This document shows positions 17,701-27,193 of a stretch of DNA of 64,000 bases, piece by piece. The notes below the pieces were generated by a model. It was not told the DNA's origin. It searched no databases and worked only from the letters and a program-made list of their open reading frames with translations. The position numbers were made by a program, and so were the translations under genes. The stretch is from contig CAWCHI010000009.1 in assembly GCA_963795335.1 (NCBI GenBank), positions 1 through 64,000 of the forward strand, in the 5' to 3' direction. The DNA comes from Trebonia sp963795335 (lineage in GTDB: Bacteria > Actinomycetota > Actinomycetes > Streptosporangiales > Streptosporangiaceae). The stretch's first letter is position 1. Each line of letters begins with the position of its first letter.

Positions 17701-18230
17701 CCCAGTGGCTGGCTTCCCGCGGCGACCCCGGTCGGCCTTGGCCGGCGTTCATTGACCGGACGGCCCGGGCGGCCCCAGGTGCACGTGCATTCGCACGCAC
17801 CTAAGGCTTGTGCATTGACCTGTGCATGATTCGCGTGCACATTTCCCGTGCAAACCGGCAATTCGGACTCAGCCGGCGGACCTATTGTCGCTGTTTAATG
17901 TAAATGGGTATTGCCGATGCACGGGCAAGCGCTGGCGGGCGTTTGCACGTGCGCCCGGGCAGGTCTGCCGGCAGGCTGCCTGAGCCGCCTGAACTGGGAT
18001 TTTGCCCAATCGCGAAGGGAATTTGATCATGATGGCGGCACGCCGCCACCCGGTCCCGATAGTGTGGCCGCAGACGGCACTCCGGCCCCTCCGGAGTCCG
18101 TGCCGACGGCAAATTGGCACATGCCGAAAGTGTGCACGTCGGTCAGATCACGGTATGATAGCGCCAGATAGGAAAGAACGGCGTCTGTGTACCCGTCGAG
18201 TCCCCCTTCTCGACCCTGGAGTTCCGGCCT
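17701..18230. other. 530-bp intergenic region with repeated GTGCA motifs
   Basis: No gene is supported. GTGCA occurs at 17779, 17785, 17810, 17822, 17835 and 17849, the last four spaced 12-14 bases apart. The first part is an imperfect dyad (17777-17802) with AGGTGC/GCACCT ends. Further TGCAC copies follow near 17914 and 17945. A TATGAT box at 18153-18158 could be the -10 element of the small ORF that starts at 18231. Confidence 0.5.
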
Positions 18231-18407
18231 ATGACGTACGGTAACGGTCCGCGCGACGACAGTCAGCAGCTTCGCGACATCCAGGACCTTATTGCCAAGC
18301 TTGAGGACGTCAACAGAAAGCTTGCGCTGCCGACGAGGGTGGCCGCGATGCCCGCCGGGGCCCACGCGGCCCTCGAAGCACGGCCGGCCGAGGCGCCCTC
18401 CGCCTAG
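18231..18407 (+). CDS. Small hypothetical protein, probable coiled coil (58 aa)
   Basis: A 58-residue ORF, MTYGNGPRDDSQQLRDIQDL followed by IAKLEDVNRKLALP and an Ala/Pro-rich tail. The heptad pattern over residues 12-34 (leucine, isoleucine and valine at a/d positions) suggests a short coiled coil. GGAG lies about 10 bases upstream of the ATG and a TATGAT box lies about 75 bases upstream. Its stop shares the palindrome CTAG with the stop of the converging XRE gene. DUF5753 regulators usually sit beside a small DUF397 gene, but this sequence is not a DUF397 protein. Function unknown. Confidence 0.5.
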   Translation: MTYGNGPRDDSQQLRDIQDLIAKLEDVNRKLALPTRVAAMPAGAHAALEARPAEAPSA

Positions 18408-19307
18408 TCGCCGTACCTGCCCGCGAGCGCGCGCAGCAGCCGCGCCGACCGTGCTGCGGTCAGCGCCGCCGCCTGCAGCCCGGTGAACGTGCGCAGGTAG
18501 CGGGTCACGTCATCGCGGCCTTCGAGGCTGATCCCGCCGGACAGGGCGGGCAGGTGGACAACCCCGAGCGCAGTCGCCTCCGCGAACCGCAGCAGGGTCA
18601 TTGGCCCGCTCCCCGCCGCCGCGTGCGCGCCCGCCGCGAACGGCAGCACCCGCAGCGACCAGGAGGCGTCCGCCCCACCCGGGCGGGGGGCCAGGGTGGC
18701 GGGGGCCCGTCCGGTCTCCGCCACCGTCGCCAGCAGGCTTAGCTGCTCGCGCATCACCCAGGGCGGGCCGACCGCCTGCCGCAGCGCCCCCTCGGTGATG
18801 ACCACGTCCACCCCCGGGACCTGGCCGGCCAGCATCACCCGCTGCCGGCTGAGCTTGACTTCGGCCGCGTGGGCACGCTGCTCGGCCGATGGAGTAGCGG
18901 GCGTCGGCGTCGGCCACCGCCCGGACGTAGCCCGGGGTCTGCAGCAGGTCAGGTACCTGGTTCGGCTCGTAGACGAGGATCTGGGTGGCGGCACTTTCCA
19001 TGATCACGTAGTCCTGGGCGTCGGCCGACAGCACGTCCCGGTAGTCGAGCCACCAGCCGACCTGGCGGCCCCGGTGCGCGATCGCCAGCAGCGCCTCCTG
19101 CTCGGCCGCGGGCACGCTGTACTCGGTCAGCAGTTCCCGCAGCTCCTTGGCGCGGATGCCGCGCTCGCCGGTCTCGATCCGGCTGACCTTGGAGGGGTGG
19201 CACTCGAGGATGGCGGCGGCCTCCTCGAGCTTGTAGCCAAGGCCCTCGCGGTACTGGCGCAGGGCCGCGCCGAGCAGCCGGCGCCGGACGGGGGGTATTG
19301 CGGACAC
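18404..19307 (-). pseudogene. XRE-family regulator with DUF5753 domain, frameshifted
   Basis: The N-terminal helix-turn-helix (LGAALRQYREGLGYKLEEAA, then ILECHPSKVSRIETGERG) is followed by the start of the DUF5753 domain (VGWWLDYRD, YEPNQVPDLLQTPGYVRAV). At about 18885-18892 the frame shifts by a net one-base gain. The remainder (AEQRAHAAEVKLSRQRVM, ITEGALRQAVG, LRVLPFAAGAHAA, VHLPALSGGISLEG) completes the domain in another frame. Read through, it would be the usual length of about 290 residues. These Scr1-type regulators are typical of actinomycetes and are often linked to development. GTGCTAG-N12-CTAGCAC upstream is a candidate operator. Confidence 0.85.
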
Positions 19308-19386
19308 GGGGCCTCCTCATGCGGGGAATCCGGGGGGATCGAGGCACGCGCATACGCCGGCGGCCGCTGCGGCACGGACGGCGAGG

Positions 19387-19412
19387 GTGCTAGATGAGGT
19401 GAAAGCTAGCAC
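19387..19412. promoter_or_regulatory. Inverted repeat upstream of the XRE regulator
   Basis: GTGCTAG-N12-CTAGCAC, with perfect 7-bp arms, sits 80-105 bases before the XRE start in an AT-richer promoter patch. It is probably an autoregulatory operator (inference). Confidence 0.45.
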
Positions 19413-19510
19413 TTTATGTAGTCCATAATCGAACGACACGCCGGCTGAGGAAGCCCGCTTGGACGGCGAGGTGGCTCAGGTGTTCGAGCGCAGCGGGCGG
19501 CCGCCGGCCG

Positions 19511-22500
19511 CTAGCCGAGCTGGCTGATCGCCGTCATGACGCGCCGCTCGGAAACTGGCTGCGGTGTGCCGATCGTCTGGGCGAACAGACTGACCCGCAG
19601 TTCCTCGATCTGGTAGCGGACCTCGGTGACCGCGTCCGAGGTGCGCGCCTCCGGCGGCAGCGCGGCGACGGCGCTGGCGTAGGCGTCCTGCACCCGGTCC
19701 ACCACCGCCATCTGCTGGGCGTCGCGGCCGGCGTTGTCGGCCAGCTTGTCGAGCCGGCGCCCGGCCGCGGTGACGTAGCGGGCGAGGGCGGGCAGCCGCC
19801 TGGTGCCGGCCGCGGTGAGGAAGCCAGGGCCAATCAGCCGCTCCAGCTGCTGGCGGATGTCGGCCGCGGCCGGGGCCAGGGCCGGGCTGCGCAGCTGGTC
19901 GAGCCGCAGCCGCACCTCGTGGGCGCCCCGGAGGATCTCCTCGGCCCGGGTGACTACCTCGTAGGTGGCCGCGTACAGCCGCGGCCGGACATGGTCGACG
20001 ATCTTCGCAAACCCGGCCGCGTCCCGGGCCGGGCCGCCCGCCTCGGCGATCAGCCCGTCCACAGCGCAGCTGACGCAGTCGGCGAGCAGGGCGGCGACCG
20101 AGCCGTGGGGGTTGTCCGTCAGGACCAGCTTCTGGGTCGTCGTCAGCCGCTTGGCGACCTCGCCACCGGGCGACTTCACCGCCAGCAGGACCAGCCGCCG
20201 GGTACCGGCCCGCATCGCCCGCCGGGCCGCGTCAGCGGTCTCGAACAGCCGGATGTCGACGCCCTGGCCCGGATCGGCACTGCGCGGGGCGACCAGGGCC
20301 GGGTAGGCGGTCACCTCGCCGTCGCTGAACACCTCCGGCAACGGCCCGAAGTCCCAGCTGGTGACGCCGGTGCGGGTGAGCGAGCCGGCCCGGGCGGACA
20401 AGGTGGCGCGGAGCTGAGGGCGCAGCTGGCGCTGCAGCGCGGCCAGGTCCTTGCCGGTGCCGACCACGGTGGCGCCGTCCAGCACCCGGAACGTCGGGCG
20501 CAGGTGCGGTGGCACCCGGTCCAGGTCGAACGCGTCGGCCGGCACCCGCACCCCGCGCAGCCGCAGCACCTCCGCCGCCAGCGTGTCCCTGATGTCACGG
20601 CCGGGGGTGGCACCGTCCAGGTCGGCCAGCACCTGGCGGGCCACGTCGGGGGCGGGGACCAGCTGCACCCGCAGCTGCTTGGGCAGCGACCGGATCAGCT
20701 CGGTCACCAGCTCCTGCCGCAGCCCCGGGATCTGCCACGAGAACTCCTCCGCGCGCACCTGGTTGAGCGTCTTCAGCGGAATGTCGACGGTGACGCCGTC
20801 GGCGTCGCTGCCCGGCTCGAACGCATACGACAGCGACAGTCCGCCCGGGCCCGCACCGTGGCCAAGGCCGGGCGAGGCCGACGTCCAGACCTCGGGGTAG
20901 GCGTCGATGTCGAGCTCGTCCGCGGCGGCCGAGAGCAGGTTGTCGAGGGTCAGCGTGAGCAGGTCGGGCGAATCGCGGCGGGCCTTCTTCCACCAGGTGT
21001 CGAAGTGCCGGGCGGACACCACCTCGGCCGGCACCCGCGCGTCGTAGAAGGCGAACAGCGCCTCCTCCCCCGCGACCAGGCCGCGGCGGCGGGCCCGCTG
21101 CTCGAGCGCGGCGGCGTCGGCCAGCAGCTTGGCGTTGTCGCGGAAGAAGTGGTGCCGGGTCTGCCAGTCCCCCTCGACCAGGGCATGGCGGATGAACAAC
21201 TCGCGCGCCAGGACCGGGTCGATGCGGTGCAGCAGCACCGTCCGGTCGGCCACGATCGGTATGCCGTAGAGGGTGACCTTCTCGCTCGCGACCGCGCTGC
21301 CCTGGGTCTTGGACCAGCGGGGCTCGCTGTAGGAGTGCTTGACCAGGTGGGCGGCGACCGGCTCGACCCACTCCGGCTCGATCGCGGCGACGGTCCGCGC
21401 CCACAGCCGCGAGGTTTCCACCAGCTCGGCCGCGACCACCCAGTCGGGCGGCTTGCGGGCCAGTCCGGAGCCGGGGAAGACGGCGAACCGGGTGCCGCGG
21501 GCGCCGAGGTATTCCGGCAGGGGGCGCCGGCCGCGCTCGGCCCCGCCGGGAGCGGGCGGGCGGGCCGCCCCGGCGCGCGGGGCGAGCACCATCTTCATGC
21601 CGACCTGCGAGAGCAAGCCGGCCAGCAGGGCGGTGGTCACCAGCTGGCGCTGCGATGAACTGGTCCTGGTGTCGATGTCGAGCTCGCGGGACAGCGCCGA
21701 CAGCTGGCCGTGCAGGTCCTGCCATTCGCGGACGCGCAGGTAGTTGAGGAACTCAGACCGGCACAGGCGGCGGAAGGCGGAGCCGGACAGCTCCTTCTGC
21801 CGCTCGGCCAGGTAATCCCACAGCGCCACGAAGGCGAGGAAATCCGACTCGGGCTGACGGAAGCGCGCGTGGGCGGTGTCGGCCGCCTGCTGGTTGTCCG
21901 ACGGCCGCTCGCGCGGATCTTGAATGGACAGCGCGGCCGCGATGACAAGGATCTCGCGGGCGCAGCCCTGGCGGCCCGACTCGATGATCATCCGGGCGAT
22001 GCGCGGGTCCACCGGCAGCCGGGCCATCTGGCGGCCGGTGTCGGTGAGCTGGTCGCCGCTGACCGCGTTCAGCTCCTCCAGCAGCTTGACCCCGTCGGTG
22101 ATCGCCCGCGGGTCGGGCGGGTCGACAAACGGGAACTTGCGCACGTCGCCCAGCCGGGCGGCCGCCATCTGGAGGATGACGCTGGCCAGGTTGGTCCGCT
22201 GGATCTCCGGGTCGGTGAACTCCGGACGGCTCTCGAAATCCTCCTCGGAATAGAGCCGGATGCAGATGCCGTCGGCCACCCGGCCGCACCGGCCCTTGCG
22301 CTGATTGGCGCTGGCCTGCGAGATCGGCTCGATCGGGAGCCGCTGGACCTTGGTCCGGAGCGAGTAGCGGGAGATCCGGGCGGTACCGGGGTCGATCACG
22401 TAGCGGATGCCGGGGACGGTCAGCGAGGTCTCGGCGACGTTGGTCGCGAGCACAACCCGGCGGCTGGCCATTGTCCGGTTCGCGGGCACCTCGAACACCC

Positions 22501-23533
22501 GGTGCTGCTCGTCCGACGACAGCCGCGAGTACAGCGGCAGCACATCGGTATTGGCCCGGCCGCGCAGCGCGTCGGCGGTGTCACGGATCTCCTGCTCGCC
22601 GGACAGGAAGACGAGGATGTCGCCCGGGCCCTCCCGCTCCAGCTCGCCGATCGCGTCGGTGATCGCGGTGACCTGGTCGCGGTCCTCGTCGGAGTCCGCG
22701 TCGGGGTCGCTGGCCGGGCGGTAGCGGACCTCGACCGGGTAGGTGCGCCCGGAGACCTCGATGATGGGGGCGGGCTCGCCGGTGCGGGCATCGGCGAAGT
22801 GGGCCGCGAAGCGCTCCGGGTCGATGGTGGCCGAGGTGATGATGACCTTGAGGTCGGGGCGGCGGGGCAGCAGCTGGCGCAGGAAGCCGAGGATGAAGTC
22901 GATGTTGAGGCTGCGCTCATGCGCCTCGTCGATGATCAGGGTGTCGTAGCGGGTCAGGTTGCGGTCGCCGGAGATCTCGGCCAGCAGGATGCCGTCGGTC
23001 ATCACCTTGACCGCCGTGCCGTCACCCGACTTGTCGGTGAACCGGACCTTGTAGCCGGTGACGTCGCCGAGCCCGGTGTGCAGTTCCTCGGCGATCCGCA
23101 TCGCCACCGTGCGGGCAGCGATCCGGCGGGGCTGGGTGTGGCCGATCTGGCCGGTGATGCCGCGGCCGAGCTCCAGGCAGATCTTCGGCAGCTGGGTGGT
23201 CTTGCCCGAGCCGGTCTCGCCCGCCACGATGACCACCTGGTGATCGCGGATGGCGGCCGCGATGTCGTCCTTGCGCTGGCTGACCGGCAGCTCGGGCGGG
23301 TAGTCGATGGTCAGGGCGCCTACGGCCGCCGCCCGGGCGGCAGCGCGCGCGGCCGCCCGCGCGTGCCCCTCGCGCCGTTCGCCCCGCGGCTCGCGCCCGG
23401 GCTGGCCGTCGCGCGGCCCGCGGCCGCGGCGGGGCTGGGCCGCCCGGGATGAGCGGTCGGCGGACTGGCCGTCGCGCGGGCGGGCGTCACCGCCCGCGGG
23501 ACGGCGCGGAGCATGCGTGGAAGGTTCGTTCAC
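19511..23533 (-). CDS. hrpA: ATP-dependent RNA helicase HrpA (DEAH box)
   Basis: A 1,340-residue DEAH/RHA helicase, close to the 1,300 residues typical of HrpA. The basic, low-complexity first 75 residues may include non-native sequence if the true start is internal. Walker A is GETGSGKTTQ at about residue 103, motif II is DEAHERSLN, motif III is SAT, and motif VI is QRKGRCGRV. The helicase-associated region is followed by the long DUF3418 domain. In E. coli HrpA acts on RNA, including rescue of stalled ribosomes. It is followed by the XRE gene after 200 bp on the same strand. Confidence 0.95.
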   Translation of the reverse strand: MNEPSTHAPRRPAGGDARPRDGQSADRSSRAAQPRRGRGPRDGQPGREPRGERREGHARAAARAAARAAAVGALTIDYPPELPVSQRKDDIAAAIRDHQVVIVAGETGSGKTTQLPKICLELGRGITGQIGHTQPRRIAARTVAMRIAEELHTGLGDVTGYKVRFTDKSGDGTAVKVMTDGILLAEISGDRNLTRYDTLIIDEAHERSLNIDFILGFLRQLLPRRPDLKVIITSATIDPERFAAHFADARTGEPAPIIEVSGRTYPVEVRYRPASDPDADSDEDRDQVTAITDAIGELEREGPGDILVFLSGEQEIRDTADALRGRANTDVLPLYSRLSSDEQHRVFEVPANRTMASRRVVLATNVAETSLTVPGIRYVIDPGTARISRYSLRTKVQRLPIEPISQASANQRKGRCGRVADGICIRLYSEEDFESRPEFTDPEIQRTNLASVILQMAAARLGDVRKFPFVDPPDPRAITDGVKLLEELNAVSGDQLTDTGRQMARLPVDPRIARMIIESGRQGCAREILVIAAALSIQDPRERPSDNQQAADTAHARFRQPESDFLAFVALWDYLAERQKELSGSAFRRLCRSEFLNYLRVREWQDLHGQLSALSRELDIDTRTSSSQRQLVTTALLAGLLSQVGMKMVLAPRAGAARPPAPGGAERGRRPLPEYLGARGTRFAVFPGSGLARKPPDWVVAAELVETSRLWARTVAAIEPEWVEPVAAHLVKHSYSEPRWSKTQGSAVASEKVTLYGIPIVADRTVLLHRIDPVLARELFIRHALVEGDWQTRHHFFRDNAKLLADAAALEQRARRRGLVAGEEALFAFYDARVPAEVVSARHFDTWWKKARRDSPDLLTLTLDNLLSAAADELDIDAYPEVWTSASPGLGHGAGPGGLSLSYAFEPGSDADGVTVDIPLKTLNQVRAEEFSWQIPGLRQELVTELIRSLPKQLRVQLVPAPDVARQVLADLDGATPGRDIRDTLAAEVLRLRGVRVPADAFDLDRVPPHLRPTFRVLDGATVVGTGKDLAALQRQLRPQLRATLSARAGSLTRTGVTSWDFGPLPEVFSDGEVTAYPALVAPRSADPGQGVDIRLFETADAARRAMRAGTRRLVLLAVKSPGGEVAKRLTTTQKLVLTDNPHGSVAALLADCVSCAVDGLIAEAGGPARDAAGFAKIVDHVRPRLYAATYEVVTRAEEILRGAHEVRLRLDQLRSPALAPAAADIRQQLERLIGPGFLTAAGTRRLPALARYVTAAGRRLDKLADNAGRDAQQMAVVDRVQDAYASAVAALPPEARTSDAVTEVRYQIEELRVSLFAQTIGTPQPVSERRVMTAISQLG

Positions 23534-23614
23534 CGGCAGATGAGGCTAGACGACAAGTACCGGATGCTCCAACGCATTATCGGGGCGGGTTATTGCCTGG
23601 GCGCGGTCCGGCGG

Positions 23615-25891
23615 TCAGCCGCTGACGCCGGCGACCAGCTTGGCGACCGCCTCGGCGGTCAGCGGGCTGCCAGGGAAGGAGACCATCCGGCCGAGCGGGA
23701 TGCCGCGCAGGAACATGTTGAGCGTCGGGTCGGAGAAGAAGCCGGCCATCGGGCTGGACGCATCCGCTGCGGCCGGGCCGAAGGCCTGGTCGATCGCGCG
23801 GGCGCCGCGCGGGTCGGACAGCCACTCGCCCAGGGTCGAGCCGGCCGTCAGCGGCACCGTGATGTCATCGCCCGGCACCTCGGCCTCGGCCACGGTGCGC
23901 AGGTCCCGGGAGGAGGCCCCGACGGCGAACTGGTAGCGGCCGCCTTCGACCGCCCAGCGGCCCAGGCGGGTGTCCCAGTAGGCGAGGTCGGCCCGGGCGA
24001 CGGCGAGCGTGACCTCCTTCGTCTCCCCGGCCGCGAGCGCCACGCTGGCGAACGCCCGCAGCTCCCGCCGGGCCCGGCTGACGTGCGAGCCGGGCAGGCT
24101 CACGTACACCTGGACGACCTCCCGGCCGTCCCGTGGCCCAGTGTTGGTGACCGGAACCCGGATCTCGACCCCGCCGGCGGTCTCCCCGGCTCCGGTGAGC
24201 CGCGCCGCCGCCTGGCCATAGCCGAACGTCGTGTAGGACAGCCCGAAGCCGAACGGGTAGCCGACCTCCTGCTCGCGCGCGTCGAACCCGCGGTAGCCGA
24301 CGAACAGCCCCTCCCCGTACCGGACGTGCCCGTGCTCGCCCGGGAAGTCCAGGTAGGACGGATGGTCCTGGAGCTTGACGGGGATGGTCTCGGCCAGCCG
24401 CCCGGACGGGTTGACCCGGCCGAAGAGCACGTCGGCGACCGCTCCGCCGCCCGCCTGGCCGAGCAGCCAGCCCTCGACGATGGCGGGCACGGCGCTGTCC
24501 CACGGGGCCGTGCGGAGCACCGCCCCGTTGGACAGGATCACTACCGTCCGCGGGTTGACCGCTGCGACCTGCCGGATCAGCTCCTGGTGGTCCGGGCTCA
24601 GGTCGATGCTGTCGCGGTCGGCCCCCTCGGTCTCGTGCCGCGAGCCGACGAAGACCAGCGCGACGTCGCTCGCCCGGGCCAGCGCCACCGCCTCGGCCAG
24701 CAGGTCGCGGTCCTGGGCGGCCCCGCCGCCGACGCCGTCGGCGGCGGCGATGCGCTGCTCGGCCTCGCTCTCGCCGACGAGGTAGCCGGGGGCGAAGCTG
24801 ACGTCGGCCTGGGCGAGCGCGGTGATGCCGGTGAGCGCGTCGTCGAGCCGGGTCGGGGTGATCTCGGAACTGCCGCCGCCCTGGTAGCGCGGCGTACGGG
24901 CGAACTCGCCGATGACGGCGATGGTGCCGGCCGCGGCCGGGTCGAGCGGCAGGACGGCGCCCTCGTTCTTCAGCAGCACGATGGACCGGCTGGCGATCTC
25001 CCGGGCGAGCTCATGGTGCGCTTCTGCGTCGTAGTCGCCTGCCGGGCGGTCCCGCACCCGGCTCACCAGTGCGGCCACCCGGCTGGCGGCGCGGGCGAGC
25101 ACGGCCGGCCCGAGCCGCCCGGCGGCCACCGCGGCGGCCAGTTCCCGGTCGCCCCCGTCGTCGGGGCCGGGCATGGTCAGGTCGAGGCCGGCCGCGACGG
25201 CGGCGACCCGGTCCTCGACCGCGCCCCAGTCGGAGACGACAACCCCCTCGAAGCCCCACTCGTCCCGCAGCACCTCGGTCAGCAGCCAGTGATGCTGGCT
25301 CGCGTAGACGCCGTTGACCTTGTTGTAGGCGCACATCACGGTCCACGGCTGGGCCTCCGTCACCACCCGCTGGAACGCGCGCAGGTACATCTCGCGCAGC
25401 GTGCGCTCGTCGACGTCGGCGCTGACGCGCATCCGGTCGGTCTCCTGGCTGTTGACCGCGTAGTGCTTGAGCGAGGCCCCCACGCCCCGGCTCTGCAGGC
25501 CGCGGACCCAGGCGGTGGCGAGGACCCCGGCCAGCAGCGGGTCCTCGGAGAAGTACTCGAAGTTACGGCCGCCCAGGGGACTGCGCTTGAGGTTGACGCC
25601 CGGGCCGAGCAGCACCGCGACGCCCATCGCGCGGCATTCCTGGCCGAGGGCCTCACCCATTCGCCGCAGCAGCTCCGGGTCCCAGGTGGAGGCTGTCGCG
25701 ACCGCGGGCGGGAAGCAGGTGGCGGGCTGCCCGCGCAGCATGTTGCGCGGGTCCGCCTGCAGGCGGACGCCGTGCGGGCCGTCGGTGAGGGTGACCGCGG
25801 GCAATCCGGCCGACTCGACCGGCGTGGTGTGCCAGGCGTCGCGGCCGCTGGTGAGGGCGGCTTGCTGCGCGACGGTGAGCTCAAGCGTCAT
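23615..25891 (-). CDS. Glycoside hydrolase family 3 beta-glucosidase
   Basis: A 758-residue GH3 enzyme with no signal peptide, so probably intracellular. The N-terminal barrel carries ASLKHYAVNSQE (substrate-binding KH) and the nucleophile Asp in VVSDWGA. The (alpha/beta)6 domain is next (IVLLKNEGAVLPL), then a C-terminal fibronectin-III-like domain (EVVQVYVSLPGS). About 90 further residues after that domain, ending near KLVAGVSG, resemble the extra tail of some actinobacterial GH3 proteins. It releases terminal beta-linked sugars, probably from oligosaccharides taken up by the cell. The promoter region contains AGTAAG-TGC-CTTACT. Confidence 0.92.
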   Translation of the reverse strand: MTLELTVAQQAALTSGRDAWHTTPVESAGLPAVTLTDGPHGVRLQADPRNMLRGQPATCFPPAVATASTWDPELLRRMGEALGQECRAMGVAVLLGPGVNLKRSPLGGRNFEYFSEDPLLAGVLATAWVRGLQSRGVGASLKHYAVNSQETDRMRVSADVDERTLREMYLRAFQRVVTEAQPWTVMCAYNKVNGVYASQHHWLLTEVLRDEWGFEGVVVSDWGAVEDRVAAVAAGLDLTMPGPDDGGDRELAAAVAAGRLGPAVLARAASRVAALVSRVRDRPAGDYDAEAHHELAREIASRSIVLLKNEGAVLPLDPAAAGTIAVIGEFARTPRYQGGGSSEITPTRLDDALTGITALAQADVSFAPGYLVGESEAEQRIAAADGVGGGAAQDRDLLAEAVALARASDVALVFVGSRHETEGADRDSIDLSPDHQELIRQVAAVNPRTVVILSNGAVLRTAPWDSAVPAIVEGWLLGQAGGGAVADVLFGRVNPSGRLAETIPVKLQDHPSYLDFPGEHGHVRYGEGLFVGYRGFDAREQEVGYPFGFGLSYTTFGYGQAAARLTGAGETAGGVEIRVPVTNTGPRDGREVVQVYVSLPGSHVSRARRELRAFASVALAAGETKEVTLAVARADLAYWDTRLGRWAVEGGRYQFAVGASSRDLRTVAEAEVPGDDITVPLTAGSTLGEWLSDPRGARAIDQAFGPAAADASSPMAGFFSDPTLNMFLRGIPLGRMVSFPGSPLTAEAVAKLVAGVSG

Positions 25892-26116
25892 GGCCGGTTC
25901 CCTTCGGCGCTGCTAGTTCACTGCGTAAATTTATGCCGATTATCCCGAACGGTGGTGGCTGGCACCACCCCGCCCGCCCTCTCCCCCGGCCCGCGAGGCG
26001 TGGCGGTGGCCGCGGCTGCCGTCCCCCGCACGTGGCCCTTTCCGGCCCGGGCCGAGGTAGTGCGCCGCAGGGTCAGCGAATATCTTTGGAAGTGGTAAAG
26101 GTTCGCGTTCGAAAAC

Positions 26117-26131
26117 AGTAAGTGCCTTACT
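26117..26131. promoter_or_regulatory. Inverted repeat upstream of the GH3 gene
   Basis: AGTAAG-TGC-CTTACT forms perfect 6-bp arms about 230 bases upstream of the GH3 start in an AT-rich patch. It is a candidate sugar-repressor operator. No regulator is adjacent. Confidence 0.35.
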
Positions 26132-26223
26132 TTTGAAGGTCCTTAACCGGCCGGGCAATATGAAAATTCTCTATTGCTTGCGGTGCGGGCAATCGGCGGC
26201 CAATCCCCTCTCGTAATGGATTT

Positions 26224-26263
26224 GGGCTTCCCGCGCCGGCGGCCCGTCCGGCGCGGGAAGCCC
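26224..26263. repeat. Long perfect hairpin (16-bp arms, 8-base loop)
   Basis: The arms 26224-26239 and 26248-26263 are exact reverse complements. Either strand would form a very stable stem. No T-run follows and no gene ends nearby, so a simple terminator role is not obvious. Confidence 0.7.
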
Positions 26264-27132
26264 CATAGCCCGCCGGTGCCCCCGTTTAGCGACCGACGAG
26301 TCTCGTGTCCACGCTGGCTTGCGCCGAACGCTGACATCGATGTCCTGACCGGATTCAACGCAAGCTGCTGTGAATTCTTTCTTACGGTTGCCGCGCGCCC
26401 CTGCGCAGGCAGCGAGCGAGCCGGGCGGCCGGCGCCCGAATGAATAGACGGCCACGCAGCGTGCTGTCAATGTCACGCGATTTCACCGCGAGTGACACGA
26501 TCGGTAAGGTCAAGCACCGCCTGACCTCGTCAAGCACATTCCGGAGACGCCACAGACTGATCACGGAGGCGGAGATGATGTGCGAGCGTTATCATTGTGC
26601 GGTACGCTCCCCACGCTAGCCTCGCCCGCCAAGCGGTTACCGATGCTTCTCGGGATCCGCGCTGGATGGATTACATAGAGAAATACGGACGATAGACTTA
26701 ATGTCGAGGGAATGGTTGCGATTGCTCGCGCCCCGGCCCGTCGGCCATGGCAGTCAGGGCCGACTGAAGCTCAAGCAGGAAACAGGCGCGCCTGCGCAAG
26801 ATGGCCGCACCACTCCCGCGGCCACGTGCATGCCCGATCGTGCCAGCGTGCGCGAGTTCCCCGGCCGGGTCTACGTGGCGGGGTGCACCCGGGGTTCGCC
26901 TGCACGTCGCAACGTCACTTCCTTTACCTGTGCAGTTAGCTGGAAATGGGAGGCTGTGGGCGACGTGCCCGGCCTGCAGGCGGGGAACAGCGGGAACCGC
27001 AAGCCGGGCACGCACTCACAAGATCTCCAAGGCACCCCCTCAAGCTCCCAGGAGATCTGTTCATCGCCACGGTGCGTATCCGAACGAGTTGTATCCGTAT
27101 ACCTACCGCGCGGCACCCACGATACTCAGCAC

Positions 27133-27148
27133 CTGTCTAGCTGTCTAG
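27133..27148. promoter_or_regulatory. Tandem CTGTCTAG repeat upstream of gntR
   Basis: CTGTCTAG occurs twice back to back, 46-61 bases before the GntR start. It is a plausible autoregulatory site. The CTGTCTA core also forms half of the palindrome upstream of icmF. Confidence 0.4.
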
Positions 27149-27193
27149 TCACCCGAGCAAGTCATACCCAGCGTCTTCCCGGGAGGCTCAGTG

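Larger units (their letters stand above)
25892..27190. other. 1.3-kb non-coding region with several inverted repeats
   Basis: No reading frame here has convincing composition, a ribosome site and family motifs together. The stretch is lower in GC than its neighbours. It holds the GH3 promoter, a dyad at 26117-26131, a long hairpin at 26224-26263 and a TGTCAC/GTGACA dyad at 26471-26497. The gntR promoter follows with an 8-bp tandem repeat. It may be a decayed gene or an RNA locus. Confidence 0.5.

Noticed and set aside
24375..24785. Long open frames opposite the GH3 gene
   Set aside because: Same-sized antisense frames occur opposite nearly every long gene here because of high GC at third codon positions. 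No motif or ribosome site supports them.
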